Source: Lysobacteraceae bacterium (GTDB lineage: Bacteria > Pseudomonadota > Gammaproteobacteria > Xanthomonadales > Xanthomonadaceae). From it: a stretch of 21,639 nucleotides of DNA. Of the stretch, positions 8,538 to 15,931 are shown in pieces. The notes beneath the pieces were generated by a model that saw nothing but the letters and a program-made list of their open reading frames with translations, was not told the origin of the DNA and did no database searches. The first letter of the stretch is position 1. Each line of letters begins with the position of its first letter. The stretch is from contig JAGNNB010000006.1 of the NCBI GenBank assembly GCA_017990865.1, forward strand, positions 1 through 21,639, given 5' to 3'. The translations under genes were made by a program, and so were the position numbers.

Positions 8538-8993
8538 ATGACGATCCAGAAAAGAGCGCAACGCGCGCCGAAATTCCGGCAAACCGGCTTCACGCTGGTC
8601 GAAGTGCTGATCGTGTCGGTCATCATCGCGATTCTGACGATGATCGCTTACAGCAGTTATCAGGACTCGCTGGTGCGCACGCGCCGCAGTGCGGCGCAGG
8701 GCTGCTTGCTCGAAAATTCGCAGTTCATGGAACGCTTCTACACCACGAACTTGCGTTACGACCAAGACCGCAACGGCGCGGCGGTACCGGCGCCGACCTG
8801 CACCGCCGGCAACGACGTCAATAACTTCTACGCCGTGACTTTCGCCGCCGCACCGACCGCCACGACGTTCAGCTTGCGGGCGGTGCCGACGCCTGTTCAA
8901 GCGGCGAGAGACGCCAAGTGCATGACGATGACCATCAATCAGACGGGCACCAAGACCGAATCCGGCACGGGCACCGTGGACGATTGCTGGTAA
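8538..8993 (+). CDS. pilE: PilE-type type IV minor pilin
   Basis: Last gene of the pilus operon; 151 residues. The leader is 17 residues, cleavage site RQTG|FTLVEVLIV with Glu at mature position 5, and a hydrophobic helix running to about residue 45 (IIAILTMIAYSSYQDSLVRTRRS). This YxxYQDSLVRxRRxxA pattern is typical of PilE proteins that close minor-pilin operons. Mature-domain cysteines include QGCLLEN, APTCTAG and a C-terminal pair (KC...DDCW) forming the D-loop disulfide of type IV pilins. The ATG at 8538 lies five bases after the pilY1 stop; there is no pilY2 between them, unlike P. aeruginosa. It is likely a core minor pilin rather than the major subunit, judged from position only. Confidence 0.88.
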   Translation: MTIQKRAQRAPKFRQTGFTLVEVLIVSVIIAILTMIAYSSYQDSLVRTRRSAAQGCLLENSQFMERFYTTNLRYDQDRNGAAVPAPTCTAGNDVNNFYAVTFAAAPTATTFSLRAVPTPVQAARDAKCMTMTINQTGTKTESGTGTVDDCW

Positions 8994-9028
8994 CGAGCGC
9001 CGCGATTCAATGTTCCGCGTTCGACGAG

Positions 9029-9057
9029 AACGGCCCGCTCTGGCGGGCCGTTTCTTG
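9029..9057 (+). terminator. Rho-independent terminator of the minor-pilin operon
   Basis: A perfect 10-bp stem, AACGGCCCGC (9029-9038) pairing with GCGGGCCGTT (9043-9052), loop TCTG, followed by a T-rich tail. It lies 35 bases after the pilE stop. Confidence 0.85.
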
Positions 9058-9175
9058 TTGCGCGACTCGGAATCGGCCGCGCCTCGCGGGGATCGGCATA
9101 CGAGAGCGCCGAACGCGCCGCCGCGCGCGATAAGGGTGAACGACGGGCTTTTTCCGTGCACTCGAAAAGAAAGAA

Positions 9176-9205
9176 AAAACCCGCCACTTGCGTCGCGGGT
9201 TTTTC
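9176..9205 (-). terminator. Duplicated tRNA-Asn terminator, distal copy
   Basis: AAAACCCGC (from 9176) pairs with GCGGGTTTT (to 9203) around a 10-base loop, with A/T runs on both sides, so it can act in either direction. It is the tandem copy of the hairpin at 9316-9343. Confidence 0.6.
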
Positions 9206-9315
9206 GGTATCTGGCGCCGCACCGCGCGGGGATCGGTTTACGAGAACGCCGAACGCGCCGCCGCGCGCGATAAGGGCGAACGACGGGCTTTTTCCGTGCA
9301 CTCGAAAAGAAAGAA

Positions 9316-9343
9316 AAAACCCGCCACTTGCGTCGCGGGTTTT
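9316..9343 (-). terminator. Terminator of tRNA-Asn, proximal copy
   Basis: The same hairpin as the copy 140 bases to the left, just downstream of the minus-strand tRNA-Asn. Read on the minus strand the stem CCCGC/GCGGG is followed by a run of T. Confidence 0.65.
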
Positions 9344-9350
9344 CGATATC

Positions 9351-9427
9351 TGGCGCCCGAAGTTGGACTCGAACCAACGACCCCCTGATTAACAGTCAAG
9401 TGCTCTAACCGGCTGAGCTATTCGGGC
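9351..9427 (-). tRNA. tRNA-Asn (GTT)
   Basis: Minus-strand cloverleaf of 77 bases including encoded CCA. The acceptor stem is GCCCGAA pairing with TTCGGGC, discriminator G. The D-arm is GCTC...GAGC, the anticodon loop CTGTTAA gives anticodon GTT, and the T-arm is GTTGG-TTCGAGT-CCAAC. It reads Asn codons AAC/AAU. It lies downstream of the minus-strand fimT-like gene but has its own promoter-like sequence, and ends in a duplicated terminator region. Confidence 0.97.
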
Positions 9428-9437
9428 GGGGCTGCAT

Positions 9438-9466
9438 ATCCTAATGGGCGGACCGCGCGCGATCAA
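9438..9466 (-). promoter_or_regulatory. Probable sigma-70 promoter of tRNA-Asn
   Basis: On the minus strand TTGATC (9466-9461) and TAGGAT (9443-9438) are separated by 17 bases. The -10 box ends 10 bases before the tRNA 5' end, giving a leader of only a few bases. Confidence 0.55.
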
Positions 9467-9485
9467 GCGTGGGGTGCGGCGGGGC

Positions 9486-10103
9486 TCACCAGCCTTCGGT
9501 GCAGGCCACCGCAGCGCCGGCGCGGGCGGGCAGGGCGCGCAGTCGACCGTTGTTGGCGAGGACCAGGCGGAGCGCGCGGGACGGGCCGCGGCGGTCGCAC
9601 AAGGTGAAGGTGACGTTGGAGCCGGCGTTGCTGCCGCTGGGCTGGACGACCAGCCGCGGCCGGCCGCGTGTGCTGCGCAGGCGCACATCGCCGCTCAGTT
9701 CGGGTTGACGACGGATCAAGGGCTCATTGGGGCCGCGATTGCGGTCCCCGTTCATATCGATGAATGCGACCCAGCCGTCGCTCCAATCGATACCGCCCGC
9801 GCAATACTCGGTTTTCGCGCTGGGGCAAATCACCACGTCGCGGCCGTTGACGGCGGCCTCGCGCATCGCGGCGTAGAGGGTCATCGTCATCGCGCTGCGG
9901 GCCGAGGTCGCGTGGGCGTGGGCCAGCGCCGCACGATAATTCGGTATGGCGAAGCCGAACACCAGCGCGGCGATGCTCATTCCGAGCAGGGCGTCCAGCA
10001 AGGTGAAGCCGCAGCGCCTGGCGAAACGCGGCGCGGAGCGGCGAGCGCGTGTCGGGCCAGCGAGCGGAATTGCGGGCGACGCGGTGGACGGTGTAGCGGA
10101 CAT
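9486..10103 (-). CDS. fimT: GspH/FimT-family pseudopilin with GRxR motif (FimT-like)
   Basis: 205 residues. A basic leader of 32 residues ends [14 protein letters not shown]; the mature helix runs to about residue 56. Position 5 of the mature protein is Asp (D37), not the usual Glu. The globular domain shows the family blocks [15 protein letters not shown] (residues 81-95), [12 protein letters not shown] and [11 protein letters not shown]. Near the C-terminus NNGRLRALP gives GRLR at 186-189, the GRxR motif described for DNA-binding FimT in Legionella natural transformation; a further GRPR lies at 147-150. Likely role: a minor pilin that helps type IV pili capture DNA; this is inferred from the motif. 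It stands alone, with tRNA-Asn downstream and divergent uvrB upstream, away from the main pilin operon. Cysteine pairs are consistent with periplasmic export. Confidence 0.87.
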   Translation of the reverse strand: MSATPSTASPAIPLAGPTRARRSAPRFARRCGFTLLDALLGMSIAALVFGFAIPNYRAALAHAHATSARSAMTMTLYAAMREAAVNGRDVVICPSAKTEYCAGGIDWSDGWVAFIDMNGDRNRGPNEPLIRRQPELSGDVRLRSTRGRPRLVVQPSGSNAGSNVTFTLCDRRGPSRALRLVLANNGRLRALPARAGAAVACTEGW

Positions 10104-10292
10104 GAGAGGCCTCGCGAGACGGCGGAAAGAGGACGCCAGTCTCCGTTCGCGCGCCGCTCGGCCCTATCGGACGGCGACGCGCCGCCGCGTAGGAAAAGCC
10201 CGATTCGCGCGTCGTCGCTTTCCGCCCGCGTGGACGTGCGCGACGTTCTACACTGTGCCGTTTCCGCCAGCCGTCTTCCCAACGCGCCGAAC

Positions 10293-12335
10293 ATGAATAC
10301 CTTGCATCGAGAAACTTCGGACAGCGCTTTCCGTCTGGTCGCGCCGTACACGCCGGCCGGAGACCAGCCGCAGGCGATCGCGCGATTGATCGAGGGGTTC
10401 GAGAACGGTCTCGCGCGGCAGACCCTGCTCGGCGTGACCGGCTCGGGCAAAACCTACACCATCGCCAACGTGATCGAAGCGGTGCAGAAACCCACGTTGG
10501 TGATGGCGCACAACAAGACGCTCGCGGCGCAGTTGTACGGCGAATTCAAAGCGTTCTTTCCGGACAACGCGGTCGAATACTTCGTCAGTTATTACGATTA
10601 CTACCAGCCGGAAGCCTACGTTCCGTCCAGCGACACCTACATCGAAAAGGACAGCTCGATCAACGAGCACATCGAGCAGATGCGCCTGTCCGCGACCAAA
10701 GCGCTGCTGGAGCGACGCGACGCGATCATCGTCTGCACGGTCTCGGCGATCTACGGTTTGGGCGATCCGAACGAATATTTCCGGATGGTGTTGCATATGG
10801 TGCGCGGCGAGCGCATCGATCAACGCGAACTGATCCGTCGCCTCACCGAAATGCAATACACCCGCAACGATATGGAGCTGCGGCGCGCGACCTATCGCGT
10901 CCGCGGCGAAGTGATCGACGTGCATCCGGCCGAATCCGATAACGAAGCGCTGCGGATCGAATTGTTCGACGGCGAGATCGAGCAATTGACGGTGTTCGAC
11001 CCGCTGACCGGCGAGAGTTTGCGCAAAGTGCCGCGCTATACCATTTATCCGAAGTCGCATTACGTCACCACGCGCCGCACGGTGTTGGAGGCGGTCGAGA
11101 TGATCAAAGCGGAGCTGAAGCCGCGGCTGGAACATTACTACGCTGTGGGCAAACTGCTGGAAGCGCAGCGTTTGGCGCAACGCACGCAGTTCGATATCGA
11201 AATGATGGCCGAAGTGGGGTTCTGCACCGGCATCGAAAACTATTCGCGTCATCTCACCGGTCGCATGGAAGGCGAGGCGCCGCCGTGCTTGTTCGATTAT
11301 TTGCCGCCGGACGCCTTGCTGGTGGTGGACGAATCGCACGTCACCGTGCCGCAGATCGGCGCGATGTACAAAGGCGACCGTTCGCGCAAGGAAACGCTGG
11401 TGGAATTCGGGTTTCGCCTGCCGTCGGCGCTGGACAACCGGCCGCTGCGCTTCGAGGAATGGGAAGGCCGCGCGCCGCGCACGATTTTCGTGTCGGCCAC
11501 GCCCAGCAAATACGAATTGGAAAAATCCGAAGGCCAAGTGGTCGAATTGGTGGTGCGCCCGACCGGCTTGATCGATCCGCTGGTGGAGATTCGCCCGGTC
11601 GGCACGCAGGTGGACGATCTGCTCGGCGAAATCCACGAACGCGTGGCGATGGGCGATCGCGTGCTCGTCACCACATTGACCAAGCGCATGGCCGAGAACC
11701 TCACCGAATATCTCGGCGATCACAACGTCCGCGTGCGTTATCTGCACTCGGATATCGAAACCGTCGAGCGCGTGGAGATCGTGCGCGACCTGCGCCTGGG
11801 CGTGTTCGATGTGTTGGTCGGCATCAATCTGCTGCGCGAAGGTCTGGATATGCCGGAAGTGTCGCTGGTCGCGATTCTCGACGCGGACAAGGAAGGGTTC
11901 CTGCGTTCGGCCGGTTCGTTGATCCAGACCATCGGTCGCGCCGCGCGCAACGTACGCGGCAAGGCGATTCTGTACGCCGATGTCGTCACCCGTTCGATGC
12001 AGGCCGCGCTCGACGAAACTGGTCGCCGCCGCGAGAAACAGCTCGAATACAACGCGACACACGGCATCGTGCCGACCTCGATCGTGCGTCAGGTGATGGA
12101 TGTGATGGAAGGCGCGCGCGCCGATGTCGCGCCTGGCGACAAGAAAGGGCGCGGGCAGGGCGGCCGCGTGGCCGAAGCGCGCGAAGACTACGCGGCACTC
12201 ACGCCCGCGCAAGCGGCGGCGAAGATCGCGTCGCTCGAACAGGCGATGTATCGACACGCGCGCGATCTCGAATTCGAGGACGCCGCGCGGGTGCGCGACG
12301 AGATTCGTCGACTCAAGGAGTCGAGTCTGGGATGA
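10293..12335 (+). CDS. uvrB: UvrABC excinuclease subunit B
   Basis: 680 residues, the normal length. UvrB is the damage-verifying helicase-like subunit of nucleotide excision repair; it is loaded by UvrA and recruits UvrC for incision. Motifs in order: PAGDQPQAI (21-29), Walker A GVTGSGKT (47-54), the beta-hairpin region [21 protein letters not shown] and its continuation through NEHIEQMRL, motif II DESH (346-349) followed by the [10 protein letters not shown] block, and motifs V and VI with [17 protein letters not shown] and QTIGRAARN. The C-terminal UVR coiled-coil motif ([20 protein letters not shown]), which binds UvrC, is complete. The ATG at 10293 fits the family N-terminus; no strong ribosome binding site precedes it. 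A longer upstream open frame is GC-rich read-through. It overlaps the next gene by ATGA. Confidence 0.98.
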   Translation: MNTLHRETSDSAFRLVAPYTPAGDQPQAIARLIEGFENGLARQTLLGVTGSGKTYTIANVIEAVQKPTLVMAHNKTLAAQLYGEFKAFFPDNAVEYFVSYYDYYQPEAYVPSSDTYIEKDSSINEHIEQMRLSATKALLERRDAIIVCTVSAIYGLGDPNEYFRMVLHMVRGERIDQRELIRRLTEMQYTRNDMELRRATYRVRGEVIDVHPAESDNEALRIELFDGEIEQLTVFDPLTGESLRKVPRYTIYPKSHYVTTRRTVLEAVEMIKAELKPRLEHYYAVGKLLEAQRLAQRTQFDIEMMAEVGFCTGIENYSRHLTGRMEGEAPPCLFDYLPPDALLVVDESHVTVPQIGAMYKGDRSRKETLVEFGFRLPSALDNRPLRFEEWEGRAPRTIFVSATPSKYELEKSEGQVVELVVRPTGLIDPLVEIRPVGTQVDDLLGEIHERVAMGDRVLVTTLTKRMAENLTEYLGDHNVRVRYLHSDIETVERVEIVRDLRLGVFDVLVGINLLREGLDMPEVSLVAILDADKEGFLRSAGSLIQTIGRAARNVRGKAILYADVVTRSMQAALDETGRRREKQLEYNATHGIVPTSIVRQVMDVMEGARADVAPGDKKGRGQGGRVAEAREDYAALTPAQAAAKIASLEQAMYRHARDLEFEDAARVRDEIRRLKESSLG

Positions 12336-12973
12336 GCGCGTCGCGGACAAGCGGCGCCGACACAGCGGCGGGCGAGAAGCGCGAGCGCTTTCCGCGCGCC
12401 GAGTGGATCGGTCTCGCCTGGCTGCTGGTCTATCTGCCGGCGTATCAAACGGCCTACGGCCCGCGCAATTTCCTGTTTCTGTGCAATATCGGCGTGATTC
12501 TGACCGCGGCGGGATTGATCGCGCGCAATCGGTTGCTGTTGTCGAGCCAAGCGGTGGCCGCGCCGGTGATCGCGTTGGCCTGGGCGCTCGATGTCGGCTG
12601 GAAGCTCGCGACCGGCGATTTTCTCTACGGCGCCACCGAGTACATGTGGGACTCGGCGTCGCCGCTGTACGCGCGCCTGCTTTCGCTGTACCACCTCGGT
12701 TGGCCTCTGCTGCTGTGGTGGGTGCTACGCCGCATCGGCTACGACCCGCGCGGCTGGCCGCTGCAGGCGGCCATCGCGGCCCTGGCGATGATCGCCGGGC
12801 GCTGGCTGGCGCCGGCGGCGGAGAACATCAATTTCGCCTGGACTGACCCGTTCTGGGGCCGCCAGCTAGGGCCCACGCCGGTGCATCTGCTGATCTGCTG
12901 GGGTGTGTTGACGGTGGTGGCCTATGGAGGCACGCACGCGCTGCTCCGGCGCGTCTTACCGCGCTCCACATAA
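12332..12973 (+). CDS. Multi-spanning membrane protein of unknown function, coupled to uvrB
   Basis: 213 residues with about five to six hydrophobic segments, for example [63 protein letters not shown] and [16 protein letters not shown]. The short N-terminal stretch is charged and probably cytoplasmic. A polar [13 protein letters not shown] segment before the last helix may be a conserved functional loop. The ATG overlaps the uvrB stop (12332-12335) and AAGGAG (12315-12320) lies 11 bases upstream, so it is translated from the uvrB message. I do not recognise the family and there is no sign of a DNA-repair role; membership of the uvrB transcript may be incidental. Confidence 0.75.
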   Translation: MSASRTSGADTAAGEKRERFPRAEWIGLAWLLVYLPAYQTAYGPRNFLFLCNIGVILTAAGLIARNRLLLSSQAVAAPVIALAWALDVGWKLATGDFLYGATEYMWDSASPLYARLLSLYHLGWPLLLWWVLRRIGYDPRGWPLQAAIAALAMIAGRWLAPAAENINFAWTDPFWGRQLGPTPVHLLICWGVLTVVAYGGTHALLRRVLPRST

Positions 12974-13059
12974 GCGTCGATGGTGGGGCGGTGCCGGTTC
13001 CGTCCCGTTGCGACTGGTGTTACCATAGGCGCCCTTTCGGGCAGCAGTATCGCTCGTCG

Positions 13060-13134
13060 GGCGGTTAGCTCAGCGGTAGAGCACTACCTTGACATGGTAG
13101 GGGTCACAGGTTCGAACCCTGTACCGCCCACCAA
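13060..13134 (+). tRNA. tRNA-Val (GAC)
   Basis: 75 bases including encoded CCA. The acceptor stem GGGCGGT (13060-13066) pairs with ACCGCCC (13124-13130), discriminator A. The anticodon loop TTGACAT gives anticodon GAC, and the T-arm ACAGG-TTCGAAC-CCTGT is standard. It reads GUC/GUU valine codons. It sits directly at the left edge of the accessory segment, the usual place for tRNA-targeting integrases, though no integrase gene and no duplicated tRNA 3' end were found in the window. Confidence 0.97.
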
Positions 13135-13141
13135 TTAAATC

Positions 13142-13161
13142 AACGGCTTAGGCCGTTTTTT
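13142..13161 (+). terminator. Terminator downstream of tRNA-Val
   Basis: AACGGC/GCCGTT stem with a TTAG loop followed by a T-run. An outer AATCA/TGATT pairing could extend the stem with a bulge. It follows the tRNA CCA end by 7 bases. Confidence 0.75.
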
Positions 13162-13178
13162 GATTGTTCGGCAGTAGT

Positions 13179-13197
13179 AAATACGATACAAATACGA
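13179..13197 (+). repeat. Two 8-bp direct repeats, 11-base period, next to tRNA-Val
   Basis: AAATACGA occurs at 13179-13186 and again at 13190-13197, between the two terminators. One helical-turn spacing is what a bound recombinase or regulator could use, but two short copies are weak evidence. Confidence 0.4.
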
Positions 13198-13198
13198 C

Positions 13199-13228
13199 AA
13201 ACCACCCCTTGAAACCGGGTGGTTTTTT
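13199..13228 (+). terminator. Second terminator upstream of the kinase operon
   Basis: AAACCACCC (13199-13207) pairs perfectly with GGGTGGTTT (13217-13225) and continues into a six-T run. It shields the kinase-helicase operon from tRNA-Val transcription, or marks the old end of an inserted element. Confidence 0.75.
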
Positions 13229-13329
13229 CGTTATGGGTCCGGCATCCGCACTAGCTGATCATGTGCGGCGTCAGTAAGGCATTACACTGATCGGGAAGCC
13301 GTACGCCGTGAAATAACGACTGAGTATTT

Positions 13330-13335
13330 AGGAGG
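13330..13335 (+). promoter_or_regulatory. Strong ribosome binding site deciding a GTG start
   Basis: AGGAGG lies 4 bases upstream of the GTG at 13340. There is no competing ATG nearby in frame, so this site fixes the kinase start. A TACACT (13283-13288) could be a -10 box but no acceptable -35 partner was seen. Confidence 0.7.
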
Positions 13336-13339
13336 GTTC

Positions 13340-14767
13340 GTGCCGGACATTTCGGACGCTGTACTTCAGGATATTCAAGTCCGACTCGAAGAATTCTTGA
13401 AAGCACGCCCTGGATATACAACAGTGACATATATCGACTCAGGCGGCTCAGCCGCCATCTTCCGAGTCGACACCCCTGCCGGGTACAGGGCTATCAAGGT
13501 GTACGACCCCAAGTTCTTCTTGGAGTCAAACGCGAAAGCAGAAGCCCGGCGGCTGGACCTTCAACGCGCACTGATTGGTCATGAATGTCCGACCCTGGTC
13601 GCTGTTTATAGCGTAGAGGAGGCGGTGGGAACCGCCTTTATCGAAATGGAGTACGTGGCATGGCCGCAGCTGAAAAAGGTACTGCCGAACGTTCCTGACG
13701 ACAAGGTTTCAAGCCTCACCCAGCAGCTCGTCGAGGCAGTCACGTTTCTAGAGAAGCTCGATATTGTTCACCGAGACGTTAAGCCTGAGAACATTCATGT
13801 CACGGAAGACTTCTCGAAGCTTAAGCTCATTGACCTCGGCGTCGCCCGCGGGTTGACCCTGCCGGATGAAGAGGGAGCAGAAGCAACCGACCACGGAAAG
13901 CGTCGTCGTTTTATCTCCACGGCACAGTACAGCTCGCCGGAATACCTATTCCGGCTTGACGCTCCATCTCCAAGCCTGTGGAAGGCGCTTAACCTCTACC
14001 AAGTTGGCGCTGTCCTCCACGACCTGATTAACAAGAGGGCGTTATTTCAGGACGAGGTTGACATCGATAATAGGTTCGTGGTCGCCAAAGCCGTCCTCAC
14101 GAAGACTCCTACATTTCCCGATACTGATCCAACGAGGCTCGCCACGCAGAAGGCCCTTGCAGCGAGGTGCCTCGCGAAGGACATGAACACGCGCTTGCAA
14201 ATTGTCGGTTGGAGTGATTTCACTTTCGAGACGTCAACTGACCCGCTCGCAGCATTGAAGTCACGCCTTGCGAAGGGGGCCGGGCTTGCCGGGAGCCAAG
14301 CCGCAGCGTCCGCAGAAGAACGACTGCAATTCGAACGCGAGATTTTCTCTAAGCGATTCTGCGAATCAATCCGTACCGAGCTGATTGCCGCCGCGAACAA
14401 GGCCGTACAAATCACGATGATGCAGAACCACAGAGGGGCGGCTTTCGGCTACAGCTTTAGCCTCGCAATTGGTGCTGTCACTGTAGTGACGGAAATTCGC
14501 TTCGATTGGTTTGAGGACATGCAGAACACCTCTGCTCGCGTATCAATTGGGGCCGTCATCAAAAGTGGAGAATCGGAAGTCCCCCAACCAAGTCCGCAGG
14601 TAATTGCGACGGCCACAATCAATCAATCCGAGGAAGTTGTTTCGCTAGAAGTCGCTCATCGCGTGGCCGAGGTACTTGGCCAAGTGTTGGACATGCTAGA
14701 TTCCGTAGAAGATAAGAGCGTGCTTCACGGGACTGACGTTGGCCAAATTTGCTTTGGCAAGGGATAA
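13340..14767 (+). CDS. Hanks-type Ser/Thr protein kinase with novel C-terminal domain
   Basis: 475 residues, GTG start. The kinase domain (about 25-300) has every catalytic element: glycine loop DSGGSAAIFRV (33-43), Lys53 in AIK, probable helix-C Glu68, HRDVKPEN with catalytic Asp146 and Asn151, IDLG with metal-binding Asp165 (DLG in place of DFG), and SPEY (199-202) at the end of the activation segment, which carries a basic KRRRF stretch. It should therefore be active. There is no transmembrane segment or PASTA-type sensor. Residues ~320-475 form a separate domain, an amphipathic helix region (EERLQFEREIFSKRFCESI) then beta-rich sequence, that I cannot assign. It is first in a tight operon: the helicase follows after 3 bases. 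Composition differs from the host. A regulatory or signalling role in a defence-like module is inference. Confidence 0.88.
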   Translation: MPDISDAVLQDIQVRLEEFLKARPGYTTVTYIDSGGSAAIFRVDTPAGYRAIKVYDPKFFLESNAKAEARRLDLQRALIGHECPTLVAVYSVEEAVGTAFIEMEYVAWPQLKKVLPNVPDDKVSSLTQQLVEAVTFLEKLDIVHRDVKPENIHVTEDFSKLKLIDLGVARGLTLPDEEGAEATDHGKRRRFISTAQYSSPEYLFRLDAPSPSLWKALNLYQVGAVLHDLINKRALFQDEVDIDNRFVVAKAVLTKTPTFPDTDPTRLATQKALAARCLAKDMNTRLQIVGWSDFTFETSTDPLAALKSRLAKGAGLAGSQAAASAEERLQFEREIFSKRFCESIRTELIAAANKAVQITMMQNHRGAAFGYSFSLAIGAVTVVTEIRFDWFEDMQNTSARVSIGAVIKSGESEVPQPSPQVIATATINQSEEVVSLEVAHRVAEVLGQVLDMLDSVEDKSVLHGTDVGQICFGKG

Positions 14768-14770
14768 CGG

Positions 14771-15931
14771 ATGGACACTAGCTGGTGGGTTTCTAAGGAA
14801 GAGCTTGACGATGCGCAGCAAGACTTCATCAAGCTGCCTGCGCACGGGAAATACCAACTCGAAGGCCCTGCCGGCTCCGGCAAGACCAACCTCCTTTTGC
14901 TGCGCGCTCAGTTCGTGGCGGGCAAGGGTGAAAAGAACGTACTTATCATTACATACACGAAGTCACTATGTGGCTTCATGCGCAGCGGCTTAGTCGGCGC
15001 CGGCCTCATTGAGGCTGACCAAGTACGAACTTTTCATTCGTGGGCGTATCGGCACATTCAGCGCTACCTAAAGGTTGACCTCATCGAAAAGGGCGCAAGT
15101 TTTGATGGCCCGACACGGCTCAAGACCGTCGAGTTGTTGCGAGAAGCCAACACGAAGCTCCCCACCGCAAAACTCTATAGCTCCATCTTCGTTGATGAGG
15201 TTCAAGACCTTACGGTTGACGAACTAGAGTGCCTCCTCACTCTCGCGGACAATGTCTGTGTTTGCGGGGACCTGAAACAGGGCATTTACCAATGCAACGG
15301 CCTCGATATCGCCAATACGTTGGGGCTTCAACGTCATACGCTAAGTCGCCACTACCGAATAGGACAACGAATCGCCCAAGTTGCTGACCGGCTTCTGCCC
15401 CCGCCTTCGCCGGTGGAGTCACTCGAAGCCACATCAAACTACAATGCGAAGAAGATGGGCACGTCTAGTGCCGAATTGCACCATTGCGCCAATCGTGACG
15501 AACAGTTCCAGAAAATGTATGACCTCATAGGAATCCAACTTGTTGCTTTTCACGGCGACAAGATCGGTATCTTCTGCGGAAAGCGAAATACCGCGAACGA
15601 AGTCGCGGAGAGATTCCAAGGAACAGATCTAGAGGGACAGATCTGCATCCATAATGGCGATAGCGACGGATTCTCTAGCGACTGCCCAATTCACGTGATG
15701 ACGATGACCTCGTCGAAAGGCGTCGAGTTTAGGGCGGTGCACCTCTATGGCATCGAAGAACTCCATAGCGGCAGTCCGCTCTCTAGGCCAACGCTGGCTT
15801 ATACAGCTATCACGAGAGCTAAAACCGCTTTGAATGCGTACTGCACTGGCAAGACAAACCCGGAGCTTGAGTCCGCATTCGCGGAACCCAAGCATATGGA
15901 ACTCGACGACCTCTTTCCGAAAAAACTATGA
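14771..15931 (+). CDS. Short SF1 UvrD-like helicase/ATPase
   Basis: 386 residues with a complete superfamily 1 motif set: a Q-motif-like DDAQQDFI (13-20), Walker A GPAGSGKT (32-39), Ia TYTKSL (61-66), TFHSW (87-91), motif II VDEVQD (141-146), III GDLKQ (166-170), IV around HYRIG (194-198), V TMTSSKGVEF (311-320) and VI AYTAITRAK (343-351). It is far shorter than UvrD or Rep (about 700 residues) because the 1B and 2B insertions are small or missing; a similar compact form is common in accessory and defence gene clusters. It is expected to be a cytoplasmic nucleic-acid-dependent ATPase; translocation on DNA is unproven. The ATG follows AAGGGA (14759-14764) by 6 bases. Its stop overlaps the next start as ATGA (15928-15931), indicating coupled synthesis. 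Confidence 0.9.
   Translation: MDTSWWVSKEELDDAQQDFIKLPAHGKYQLEGPAGSGKTNLLLLRAQFVAGKGEKNVLIITYTKSLCGFMRSGLVGAGLIEADQVRTFHSWAYRHIQRYLKVDLIEKGASFDGPTRLKTVELLREANTKLPTAKLYSSIFVDEVQDLTVDELECLLTLADNVCVCGDLKQGIYQCNGLDIANTLGLQRHTLSRHYRIGQRIAQVADRLLPPPSPVESLEATSNYNAKKMGTSSAELHHCANRDEQFQKMYDLIGIQLVAFHGDKIGIFCGKRNTANEVAERFQGTDLEGQICIHNGDSDGFSSDCPIHVMTMTSSKGVEFRAVHLYGIEELHSGSPLSRPTLAYTAITRAKTALNAYCTGKTNPELESAFAEPKHMELDDLFPKKL

Larger units (their letters stand above)
9077..9355. repeat. 140-bp tandem duplication carrying the tRNA-Asn 3' end and its terminator
   Basis: Copy 1 spans about 9077-9216 and copy 2 about 9217-9355, aligned at a constant offset of 140 bases with only a few substitutions in the core (9091-9208 versus 9231-9347) and one T missing from the T-run in copy 2. 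The left part is a GC-rich block and the right part an A-rich block plus the terminator hairpin. Copy 1 ends with TGGCGCC, which matches the CCA-end of the adjacent minus-strand tRNA-Asn, so the duplicated unit begins within the tRNA 3' end. Short ORFs read through it are artefacts. Confidence 0.85.

Noticed and set aside
9077..9355. Possible CRISPR array
   Set aside because: There are only two copies of a 140-base unit with no spacers, and no cas genes; it is a simple tandem duplication.
9010..9392. Several overlapping short ORFs on both strands with repeating sequence
   Set aside because: They are translations of the 140-bp tandem repeat and tRNA-Asn region, which is non-coding.
10241..10292. 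Promoter or SOS box upstream of uvrB
   Set aside because: A TACACT at 10249 could be a -10 box but no properly spaced -35 or convincing LexA palindrome was seen.
10248..12350. Long minus-strand ORF (700 codons) opposite uvrB
   Set aside because: UvrB motifs run through the entire plus strand; the antisense frame has His/Arg/Gln-rich sequence typical of codon-bias shadows.
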